The translations under genes were made by a program, and so were the position numbers. Positions 1 through 12,900 of a DNA stretch of 64,000 nucleotides are shown here, one piece after another (positions within the stretch are counted from its first letter, which is position 1; the number at the start of each line of letters is the position of its first letter). The notes below the pieces were generated by a model. That model had not been told where the DNA came from. It did not search any database and worked only from the letters and a program-made list of their open reading frames with translations. Location: the NCBI RefSeq assembly GCF_037975245.1, contig NC_092567.1:12974876-13038875 (forward strand). Reading direction: 5' to 3'. Source of the DNA: Apostichopus japonicus (Eukaryota; Echinodermata; Holothuroidea; Aspidochirotida; Stichopodidae).

Positions 1-3000
1 ACCAATCGATCGAATGTGCGGTATCGATCAATCGAATGTGCGATACCAATCGATCGAATGTGCGGTACCGATCAATCGAATGTGCGGTACCGATCAATCG
101 AATGTGCGGTACCGATCAAACGAATGTGCGGTACCGATCAATCGAATGTGCGGTACCGATCAATCGAATGTGCCGTACCGATCAATCGAATGTTCGGTAT
201 CGATCAATCGAATGTACGGTATCGATAAATCGAATGTGCGGTACCGATCAAACGAATGTGCGGTACCGATCAATCGAATGTGCGGTACCAATCGATCGAA
301 TGTGCGGTATCGATCAATCGAATGTACGGTACCAATCAATCGAATGTGCGGTATCGATTGATGAAATGTGCAGTATCGATCGATTGAATGTTCGGTACCG
401 ATCAATCGAATGTTCGGTATCGATCAATCGAATAGGCGGTACCGATCAATCGAATGTCCGGTATCGATAAATCGAATGTGCGGTACCGATCAATCGAATG
501 TGCGGTACCGATCAACGAATGTGCGCTACCAATCAATCGAAAGTGCGGTATCGATCAATCGAATGTGCGGTATCGATCAATCGAATAGGCGGTACCGATC
601 AATCGAATGTCCGGTATCGATAAATCGAATGTGCGGTACCGATCAATCGAATGTGCGGTACCGATCAACGAATGTGCGCTACCAATCAATCGAAAGTGCG
701 GTATCGATCAATCGAATGTGCGGTATCGATCAGTCGAATATGCGGTATCGATCAATCGAATGTCCGGTATCGATAAATCGAATGTGCGGTACCAATCAAA
801 CGAATGTGCGGTACCGATCAATCGAATGTGCGGTACCAATCGATCGAATGTGCGGTATCGATCAATCGAATGTACGGTACCAATCAATCGAATGTGCGGT
901 ATCGATCGATGAAATCTTCGGTACCGATCAATCGAATGTGCAGTATCGATCGATCGAATGTTCGGTACCGATCAATCGAATGTTCGGTATCGATCAATCG
1001 AATGTGCGGTACCGATCAGTCGAATGTGCGGTATCGATCAATCGAATGTCCGGTATCGATAAATCGAATGTGCGGTACCAATCAAACGAATGTGCGGTAC
1101 CGATCAATCGAATGTGCGGTACCAATCGATCGAATTAGCGGTATCGATCAATCGAATGTACGGTACCAATCAATCGAATATGCGGTATCGATCGATGAAA
1201 TGTTCGGTACCGATCAATCGAATGTGCAGTATCGATCGATCGAATGTTCGGTACCGATCAATCGAATGTCCGGTATCGATAAATCGAATGTGCGGTACCG
1301 ATCAAACGAATGTGCGGTACCGATCAATCGAATGTGCGGTACCGATCAATCGAATGTGCCGTACCGATCAATCGAATGTTCGGTATCGATCAATCGAATA
1401 TGCTGTATCGATCAGTCGAATGTGCGGTATCGATCAATCGAATGTCCGGTATCGATAAATCGAATGTGCGGTACCAATCAAACGAATGTGCGTTACCGAT
1501 CAATCGAATGTGCGGTACCAATCGATCGAATGTGCAGTATCGATCGATCGAATGTTCGGTACAGATCAATCGAATGTTCGGTATCGATCAATCGAATGTT
1601 CGGTACCGATCAATCGAATGTGCGGTATCGATCAATATAATATTCGGTACCGATCAATCGAATGTGCGGTATCGGTCAATCGAATGTCCGGTATCGTTAA
1701 ATCGAATGTGCGGTACCGATCAATCGAATGTGCGGTACCGATCAACGAATGTGCGCTACCGATCAATCGAAAGTGCGGTATCGATCAATCGAATGTGCGG
1801 TATCGATAAATCGAATGTGCGGTATCGATCAATCGAATGTTCGGAATCGATAAATCGAATGTGCGGTACCAATCGATCGAATGGGCGGTATCGATCAATC
1901 GAAAGTGCGGTACCAATCGATCGAATTGGCGGTATCGATCAATCGAATGTGCTATACCAATCGATCGAATGTGCGGTATCGATCAATCGAATGTACGGTA
2001 CCGATCAATCGAATGTGCGGTATCGATCGATGGAATGTTCGGTACCGATCAATCGAATGTGCGGTATCGATCGATCGAATGTTCGGTACCGATCAATCGA
2101 ATGTTCGGTATCGATCAATCGAATGTGCGGTACCGATCAATCGAATGTGCGGTCCCGATCAATCGAATGTGCGGTATCGAATAATGTAATGTTCGGTACC
2201 GATCAATCGAATGTGCGGTATCGATCAATCGAATGTCCGGTATCGTTAAATCGAATGTGCGGTACCGATCAATCGAATGTGCGGTACCGATCAATCGAAT
2301 GTGCGGTACCAATCGATCGATCGAATGTGCGGTACCGATCAAACGAATGTGCGGTACCGATCAATCGAATGTGCGGTACCAATCGATCGAATGTGCAGTA
2401 TCGATCGATCGAATGTTCGGTACCGATCAATCGAATGTTCGGTATCGATCAATCGAATGTTCGGTACCGATCAATCGAATGTGCGGTATCGATCAATATA
2501 ATATTCGGTACCGATCAATCGAATGTGCGGTATCGATCAATCGAATGTCCGGTATCGTTAAATCGAATGTGCGGTACCGATCAATCGAATGTGCGGTACC
2601 AATCAATCGAAAAGGCGGTATCAATCAACCGAATGTTCGGTATCGATCAGTCGAATGTGCGGTATCGATCAATCGAATGTCCGATATCGATAAATCGAAT
2701 GTGCGGTACCGATCAAACGAATGTTCGGTACCGATCAATCGAATGGGCGGTACCTATCGATCGAATGTGCGGTATCGATCAATCGAATGTACGGTACCAA
2801 CAATCGAATGTGCGGTATCGATCGATGAAATGTTCGGTACCGATCAATCGAATGTGCGGTACCAATCGATCGATCGAATGTGCGGTACCGATCAATCGAA
2901 TGTGCGGTACCGATCAAATCGAATGTACGGTACCGATCGATCGATCGAATGTGCGGTACCGATCAAACGAATGTGCGGTACCGATCAATCGAATGTACGT

Positions 3001-6000
3001 AACCGATCAATCGAAAATGCGGTACCGATCAATCGAATGTGCGGTACCAATCGATCGATCGAATGTGCGGTACCGATCAAACGAATGTGCGGTACCGATC
3101 AATCGAATGTGCGGTACCAATCGATCGAATGTGCAGTATCGATCGATCGAATGTTCGGTACCGATCAATCGAATGTTCGGTATCGATCAATCGAATGTTC
3201 GGTACCGATCAATCGAATGTGCGGTATCGATCAATATAATATTCGGTACCGATCAATCGTATGTGCGGTATCGATCAATCGAATGTCCGGTATCGATCAA
3301 TCGAATGTGCGGTACCGTTAAATCGAATGTGCGGTACCAATCAATCGAAAGTGCGGTATCAATCAACCGAATGTTCGGTATCGATCAGTCGAATGTTCGG
3401 TATCGATCAGTCGAATGTTCGGTATCGATCAGTCGAATGTGCGGTACCGATCAAACGAATGTGCGGTACCGATCAATCGAATGGGCGGTACCTATCGATC
3501 GAATGTGCGGTATCGATCAATCGAATGTACGGTACCAACAATCGAATGTGCGGTACCAATCGATCGATCGAATGTGCGGTACCGATCAATCGAATGTGCG
3601 GTACCGATCAAATCGAATGTGCGGTACCAATCGATCGATCGAATGTGCGGTACCGATCAAACGAATGTGCGGTACCGATCAATCGAATGTGCGTAACCGA
3701 TCAATCGAAAATGCGGTACCGATCAATCGAATGTGCGGTACCGATCGATGGAATGTGCGGTACCGATCAAACGAATGTGCGTTACCGATCAATCGAATGT
3801 GCGGTACCGATCAATCGAATGTGCCGTACCGATCAATCGAATGTTCGGTATCGATCAATCGAATGTGCGGTACCGATCAATCGAATGTGCGGTACCGATC
3901 AATCGAATGTGCGGTACCGATCGATCGAATGTTCGGTATCGATCAATCGAATGTGCGGTACCGATCGATCGAATGTGCGGTACCGATCAAACGAATGTGC
4001 GGAACCGATCAATCGAATGTGCGGTATCGATCGATCGAATGTGCGGTACCGATCAATCGAATGTGCGGTACCGATCAATCGAATGTGCGGTACCGATCAA
4101 TCGAATGTGCGGTACCGATCGATCGAATGTTCGGTATCGATCAATCGAATGTGCGGTACCGATCGATCGAATGTGCGGTACCGATCAAACGAATGTGCAG
4201 AACCGATCAATCGAATGTGCGGTATCGATCGATCGAATGTGCGGTACCGATCAATCGAATGTGCGGTACCGATCAATCGAATGTGCGGTACCAATCGATC
4301 GAATGTGCGGTATCGATCAATCGAATGTACGGTACCAATCAATCGAATGTGCGGTATCGATCGATGAAATGTTCGGTACCGATCAATCGAATGTGCAGTA
4401 TCGGTCGATCAAATGTTCGGTACCGATCAATCGAATGTTCGGTATCGATCAATCGAATGTACGGTACCAATCAATCGAATGTGCGGTATCGATCAATATA
4501 ATATTCGGTACCGATCAATCGAATGTGCGGTATCGATCAATCGAATGTCCGGTATCGTTAAATCGAATGTGCGGTACCGATCAATCGAATGTGCGCTACC
4601 GATCAACGAATGTGCGCTACCGATCAATCGAAAGTGCGGTATCGATCAATCGAATGTGCGGTATCGATAAATCGAATGTGCGGTATCGATCAATCGAATG
4701 TTCGAAATCGATAAATCGAATGTGCGGTACCAATCGATCGAATGTGCGGTATCGATCAATCGAATGTGCGATACAAATCGATCGAATGTGCGGTACCGAT
4801 CAATCGAATGTGCGGTACCGATCAATCGAATGTGCGGTACCGATCAAACGAATGTGCGGTACCGATCAATCGAATGTGCGGTACCGATCAATCGAATGTG
4901 CCGTACCGATCAATCGAATGTTCGGTATCGATCAATCGAATGTACGGTATCGATAAATCGAATGTGCGGTACCGATCAAACGAATGTGCGGTACCGATCA
5001 ATCGAATGTGCGGTACCAATCGATCGAATGTGCGGTATCGATCAATCGAATGTACGGTACCAATCAATCGAATGTGCGGTATCGATTGATGAAATGTGCA
5101 GTATCGATCGATCGAATGTTCGGTACCGATCAATCGAATGTTCGGTATCGATCAATCGAATAGGCGGTACCGATCAATCGAATGTCCGGTATCGATAAAT
5201 CGAATGTGCGGTACCGATCAATCGAATGTGCGGTACCGATCAACGAATGTGCGCTACCAATCAATCGAAAGTGCGGTATCGATCAATCGAATGTGCGGTA
5301 TCGATCAATCGAATAGGCGGTACCGATCAATCGAATGTCCGGTATCGATAAATCGAATGTGCGGTACCGATCAATCGAATGTGCGGTACCGATCAACGAA
5401 TGTGCGCTACCAATCAATCGAAAGTGCGGTATCGATCAATCGAATGTGCGGTATCGATCAGTCGAATATGCGGTATCGATCAATCGAATGTCCGGTATCG
5501 ATAAATCGAATGTGCGGTACCAATCAAACGAATGTGCGGTACCGATCAATCGAATGTGCGGTACCAATCGATCGAATGTGCGGTATCGATCAATCGAATG
5601 TACGGTACCAATCAATCGAATGTGCGGTATCGATCGATGAAATCTTCGGTACCGATCAATCGAATGTGCAGTATCGATCGATCGAATGTTCGGTACCGAT
5701 CAATCGAATGTTCGGTATCGATCAATCGAATGTGCGGTACCGATCAGTCGAATGTGCGGTATCGATCAATCGAATGTCCGGTATCGATAAATCGAATGTG
5801 CGGTACCAATCAAACGAATGTGCGGTACCGATCAATCGAATGTGCGGTACCAATCGATCGAATTAGCGGTATCGATCAATCGAATGTGCGGTACCAATCA
5901 ATCAAATATGCGGTATCGATCGATGAAATGTTCGGTACCGATCAATCGAATGTGCAGTATCGATCGATCGAATGTTCGGTACCGATCAATCGAATGTCCG

Positions 6001-9000
6001 GTATCGATAAATCGAATGTGCGGTACCGATCAAACGAATGTGCGGTACCGATCAATCGAATGTGCGGTACCGATCAATCGAATGTGCCGTACCGATCAAT
6101 CGAATGTTCGGTATCGATCAATCGAATATGCTGTATCGATCAGTCGAATGTGCGGTATCGATCAATCGAATGTCCGGTATCGATAAATCGAATGTGCGGT
6201 ACCAATCAAACGAATGTGCGTTACCGATCAATCGAATGTGCGGTACCAATCGATCGAATGTGCAGTATCGATCGATCGAATGTTCGGTACAGATCAATCG
6301 AATGTTCGGTATCGATCAATCGAATGTTCGGTACCGATCAATCGAATGTGCGGTATCGATCAATATAATATTCGGTACCGATCAATCGAATGTGCGGTAT
6401 CGGTCAATCGAATGTCCGGTATCGTTAAATCGAATGTGCGGTACCGATCAATCGAATGTGCGGTACCGATCAACGAATGTGCGCTACCGATCAATCGAAA
6501 GTGCGGTATCGATCAATCGAATGTGCGGTATCGATAAATCGAATGTGCGGTATCGATCAATCGAATGTTCGGAATCGATAAATCGAATGTGCGGTACCAA
6601 TCGATCGAATCGGCGGTATCGATCAATCGAATGTGCGAGACCAATCGATCGAATGTGCGGTATCGATCAATCGAATGTACGGTACCGATCAATCGAATGT
6701 GCGGTATCGATCGATGGAATGTTCGGTACCGATCAATCGAATGTGCGGTATCGATCGATCGAATGTGCGGTACCGATCAATCGAATGTGCGGTCCCGATC
6801 AATCGAATGTGCGGTATCGAATAATGTAATGTTCGGTACCGATCAATCGAATGTGCGGTATCGATCAATCGAATGTCCGGTATCGTTAAATCGAATGTGC
6901 GGTACCGCTCATTCGAATGTGCGGTACCGATCAATCGAATGTGCGGTACCAATCGATCGATCGAATGTGCGGTACCGATCAAACGAATATGCGGTACCGA
7001 TCAATCGAATGTGCGGTACCAATCGATCGAATGTGCAGTATCGATCGATCGAATGTTCGGTACCGATCAATCGAATGTTCGGTATCGATCGATCGAATGT
7101 TCGGTACCGATCAATCGAATGTCCGGTATCGATAAATCGAATGTGCGGTACCGATCAAACGAATGTGCGGTACCGATCAATCGAATGTGCGGTACCGATC
7201 AATCGAATGTGCCGTACCGATCAATCGAATGTTCGGTATCGATCAATCGAATATGCTGTATCGATCAGTCGAATGTGCGGTATCGATCAATCGAATGTCC
7301 GGTATCGATAAATCGAATGTGCGGTACCAATCAAACGAATGTGCGTTACCGATCAATCGAATGTGCGGTACCAATCGATCGAATGTGCAGTATCGATCGA
7401 TCGAATGTTCGGTACAGATCAATCGAATGTTCGGTATCGATCAATCGAATGTTCGGTACCGATCAATCGAATGTGCGGTATCGATCAATATAATATTCGG
7501 TACCGATCAATCGAATGTGCGGTATCGGTCAATCGAATGTCCGGTATCGTTAAATCGAATGTGCGGTACCGATCAATCGAATGTGCGGTACCGATCAACG
7601 AATGTGCGCTACCGATCAATCGAAAGTGCGGTATCGATCAATCGAATGTGCGGTATCGATAAATCGAATGTGCGGTATCGATCAATCGAATGGGCGGTAT
7701 CGATCAATCGAATGTGCGATACCAATCGATCGAATGTGCGGTATCGATCAATCGAATGTACGGTACCGATCAATCGAATGTGCGGTATCGATCGATGGAA
7801 TGTTCGGTACCGATCAATCGAATGTGCGGTATCGATCGATCGAATGTGCGGTACCGATCAATCGAATGTGCGGTCCCGATCAATCGAATGTGCGGTATCG
7901 AATAATGTAATGTTCGGTACCGATCAATCGAATGTGCGGTATCGATCAATCGAATGTCCGGTATCGTTAAATCGAATGTGCGGTACCGATCAATCGAATG
8001 TGCGGTACTGATCAATCGAATGTGCGGTACCAATCGATCGATCGAATGTGCGGTACCGATCAAACGAATGTGCGGTACCGATCAATCGAATGTGCGGTAC
8101 CAATCGATCGAATGTGCAGTATCGATCGATCGAATGTTCGGTACCGATCAATCGAATGTTCGGTATCGATCAATCGAATGTTCGGTACCGATCAATCGAA
8201 TGTGCGGTATCGATCAATATAATATTCGGTACCGATCAATCGAATGTGCGGTATCGATCAATCGAATGTCCGGTATCGTTAAATCGAATGTGCGGTACCG
8301 ATCAATCGAATGTGCGGTACCAATCAATCGAAAGTGCGGTATCAATCAACCGAATGTTCGGTATCGATCAGTCGAATGTGCGGTATCGATCAATCGAATG
8401 TCCGATATCGATAAATCGAATGTGCGGTACCGATCAAACGAATGTTCGGTACCGATCAATCGAATGGGCGGTACCTATCGATCGAATGTGCGGTATCGAT
8501 CAATCGAATGTACGGTACCGATCAATCGAATGTGCGGTATCGATCGATGAAATGTTCGGTACCGATCAATCGAATGTGCGGTACCAATCGATCGATCGAA
8601 TGTGCGGTACCGATCAATCGAATGTGCGGTACCGATCAAATCGAATGTGCGGTACCAATCGATCGATCGAATGTGCGGTACCGATCAAACGAATGTGCGG
8701 TACCGATCAATCGAATGTGCGTAACCGATCAATCGAAAATGCGGTACCGATCAATCGAATGTGCGGTACCAATCGATCGATCGAATGTGCGGTACCGATC
8801 AAACGAATGTGCGGTACCGATCAATCGAATGTGCGGTACCAATCGATCGAATGTGCAGTATCGATCGATCGAATGTTCGGTACCGATCAATCGAATGTTC
8901 GGTATCGATCAATCGAATGTTCGGTACCGATCAATCGAATGTGCGGTATCGATCAATATAATATTCGGTACCGATCAATCGAATGTGCGGTATCGATCAA

Positions 9001-9989
9001 TCGAATGTCCGGTATCGTTAAATCGAATGTGCGGTACCGATCAATCGAATGTGCGGTACCAATCAATCGAAAGTGCGGTATCAATCAACCGAATGTTCGG
9101 TATCGATCAGTCGAATGTGCGGTATCGATCAATCGAATGTCCGATATCGATAAATCGAATGTGCGGTACCGATCAAACGAATGTGCGGTACCGATCAATC
9201 GAATGGGCGGTACCTATCGATCGAATGTGCGGTATCGATCAATCGAATGTACGGTACCAACAATCGAATGTGCGGTATCGATCGATGAAATGTTCGGTAC
9301 CGATCAATCGAATGTGCGGTACCAATCGATCGATCGAATGTGCGGTACCGATCAATCGAATGTGCGGTACCGATCAAATCGAATGTGCGGTACCAATCGA
9401 TCGATCGAATGTGCGGTACCGATCAAACGAATGTGCGGTACCGATCAATCGAATGTGCGTAACCGATCAATCGAAAATGCGGTACCGATCAATCGAATGT
9501 GCGGTACCGATCGATCGAATGTGCGGTACCGATCAAACGAATGTGCGTTACCGATCAATCGAATGTGCGGTACCGATCAATCGAATGTGCCGTACCGATC
9601 AATCGAATGTTCGGTATCGATCAATCGAATGTGCGGTACCGATCAATCGAATGTGCGGTACCGATCAATCGAATGTGCGGTACCGATCGATCGAATGTTC
9701 GGTACCGATCAATCGAATGTGCGGTACCGATCGATCGAATGTGCGGTACCGATCAAACGAATGTGCGGAACCGATCAATCGAATGTGCGGTATCGATCGA
9801 TCGAATGTGCGGTACCGATCAATCGAATGTGCGGTACCGATCAATCGAATGTGCGGTATCGATAAATCGAATGGGCGATACCGATCAAACGAATGTGCGG
9901 TACCGATCAATCGAATGTGCGGTACCAATCGATCGAATGTGCGGTATCGATCAATCGAATGTACGGTACCAATCAATCGAACGTGCGGT
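1..9989. repeat. Left satellite domain with 4.7-kb and 1.1-kb repeats
   Basis: This part of the array contains two overlapping duplications, seen by matching runs of variant monomers. Positions 14 to about 1880 reappear at 4742 to about 6608, a constant shift of 4,728 bp, with very few substitutions (for example CCAAT to CAAAT near 4774). A second unit of about 1.1 kb is tandem at about 5960-7085 and 7085-8166. Its shift is 1,125 bp, then 1,081 bp after a two-monomer (44-bp) indel. A related copy lies near 1232-2400, marked by the rare variant ATCGAATAATGTAATG near 2176, which recurs near 6816 and 7897. Confidence 0.85.
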
Positions 9990-12900
9990 ATCGATCGATG
10001 AAATGTTCGGTACCGATCAATCGAATGTGCAGTATCGGTCGATCGAATGTTCGGTACCGATCAATCGAATGTTCGGTATCGATCAATCGAATAGGCGGTA
10101 CCGATAAATCGAATGTCCGGTACCGATCAATCGAATGTGCGGTACCAATCGATCGATCGAATGTGCGGTACCAATCGATCGATCGAATGTGCGGTACCGA
10201 TCAAACGAATGTGCGGTACCGATCAATCGAATGTGCGTAACCGATCAATCGAATGTGCGGTACCGATCAATCGAATGTGCGGTACCGATCAATCGAATGT
10301 GCGGTACCGATCAAACGAATGTGCGGTACCGATCAATCGAATGTGCGGTACCGATCAATCGAATGTGCGTTATCGATCAATCGAATGTTCGGTATCGATC
10401 AATCGAATGTGCGGTATCGATAAATCGAATGTGCGGTACCGATCAAACGAATGTGCGGTACCGATCAATCGAATGTGCGGTACCAATCGATCGAATGTGC
10501 GGTATCGATCAATCGAATGTACGGTACCAATCAATCGAATGTGCGGTATCGATTGATGAAATGTGCAGTATCGATCGATCGAATGTTCGGTATCGATCAA
10601 TCGAATAGGCGGTACCGATCAATCGAATGTCCGGTATCGATAAATCGAATGTGCGGTACCGATCAATCGAATGTGCGGTACCGATCAACGAATGTGCGCT
10701 ACCAATCAATCGAAAGTGCGGTATCGATCAATCGAATGTGCGGTATCGATCAGTCGAATGTGCGGTATCGATCAATCGAATGTCCGGTATCGATAAATCG
10801 AATGTGCGGTACCAATCAAAGAATGTGCGTTACCGATCAATCGAATGTGCGGTACCAATCGATCGAATGTGCGGTATCGATCAATCCAATGTTCGGTACC
10901 AATCAATCGAATGTGCGGTATCGATCGATGAAATGTTCGGTACCGATCAATCGAATGTGCAGTATCGATCGATCGAATGTTCGGTACCGATCAATCGAAT
11001 GTTCGGTATCGATCAATCGAATGTGCGGTACCGATCAGTCGAATGTGCGGTATCGATCAATCGAATGTCCGGTATCGATAAATCGAATGTGCGGTACCAA
11101 TCAAACGAATATACGGTACCAATCAATCGAATGTGCGGTACCAATCGATCGAATTAGCGGTACCGATCAATCGAATGTACGGTACCAATCAATCGAATGT
11201 GCGGTATCGATCAATCGAATGTACGGTACCGATCAATCGAATGTGCGGTATCGATCGATGAAATGTTCGGTACCGATCAATCGAATGTGCAGTATCGATC
11301 GATCGAATGTTCGGTACCGATCAATCGAATGTTCGGTATCGATCAATCGAATGTGCGGTACCGATCAATCGAATGTGCGGTAACGATCAATCGAATGTGC
11401 GATACCAATCGATCGATCGAATGTGCGGTACCGATCAAACGAATGTGCGGTACCGATCCATCGAATGTGCGGTACCAATCGATCGATCGAATGTGCGGTA
11501 CCGATCAAACGAATGTGCGGTACCGATCAATCGAATGTGCGGTATCGATCAATAGAATGTGCGGTACCGATCAATCGAATGTCCGGTATCGATCGATCGA
11601 ATGTGCGGTACCGATCAAACGAATGTGCGGTACCGATCAATCGAATGTGCTGTATCGATCAATCGAACGTCCGGTATCGATAAATCGAATGTGCGGTACC
11701 GATCAATCGAATGTGAGGTACCGATCAACGAATGTGCGCTACCAATCAATCGAAAGTGCGGTATCGATCGATCGAATGTGCGGTATCGATCAGTCGAATG
11801 TGCGGTATCGATCAATCGAATGTCCGGTATCGATAAATCGAATGTGCGGTACCGATCAATCGAATGTCCGGTATCGATAAATCGAATGTGCGGTACCAAT
11901 CAAACGAATGTGCGGTACCGATCAATCGAATGTGCGGTACCAATCGATCGAATGTTCAGTATCGATCGATCGAATGTTCGGTACCGATCAATCGAATGTT
12001 CGGTATCGATCAATCGAATGTTCGGTACCGATCAATCGAATGTGCGGTATCGATCAATATAATATTCGGTACCGATCAATCGAATGTGCGGTATCGATCA
12101 ATCGAATGTCCGGTATCGTTAAATCGAATGTGCGATACCGATCAATCGAATGTGCGGTACCAATCAATCGAAAGTGCGGTATCAATCAACCGAATGTTCG
12201 GTATCGATCAGTCGAATGTGCGGTATCGATCAATCGAATGTCCGGTATCTTTAAATCGAATGTGCGGAACCGATCAAACGAATGTGCGGTACCGATCAAT
12301 CGAATGGGCGGTATCGATCAATCGAATGTGCGGTACCGATCAATCGAATGTGCGGTACCGATCAATCGAATGTGCGGTACCAATCGATCGATCGAATGTG
12401 CGGTACCGATCAAACGAATGTGCGGTACCGATCAATCGAATGTGCGGTATCGATTAATATAATATTCGGTACCGATCAATCGAATGTGCGGTATCGATCA
12501 ATCGAATGTCCGGTATCGTTAAATCGAATGTGCGATACCGATCAATCGAATGTGCGGTACCAATCAATCGGAAGTGCGGTATCAATCAACCGAATGTTCG
12601 GTATCGATCAGTCGAATGTGCGGTATCGATCAATCGAATGTCCGGTATCTTTAAATCGAATGTGCGGAACCGATCAAACGAATGTGCGGTACCGATCAAT
12701 CGAATGGGCGGTATCGATCAATCGAATGTGCGGTACCGATCAATCGAATGTGCGGTACCGATCAATCGAATGTGCGGTACCAATCGATCGATCGAATGTG
12801 CGGTACCGATCAAACGAATGTGCGGTACCGATCAATCGAATGTGCGGTATCGATCAATAGAATGTGCGGTATCGATCAATCGAATGTCCGGTATCGATCG

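Noticed and set aside
4097-4342. Minus-strand open frames of 60-103 codons in the satellite
   Set aside because: They occur only where the variant CGATCG removes the consensus TGA, and they recur wherever the same monomer series recurs. They are shadows of the repeat.
1310-4501. A 1,063-codon forward open frame in the satellite, and hundreds of similar ones on the plus strand
   Set aside because: Open frames follow automatically from a stop-free 22-bp unit whose length is 1 mod 3. They overlap each other in all three frames, start at any ATG of the linker, and end where a variant monomer makes a stop. There is no sign of a real start, a domain, or frame-specific conservation.
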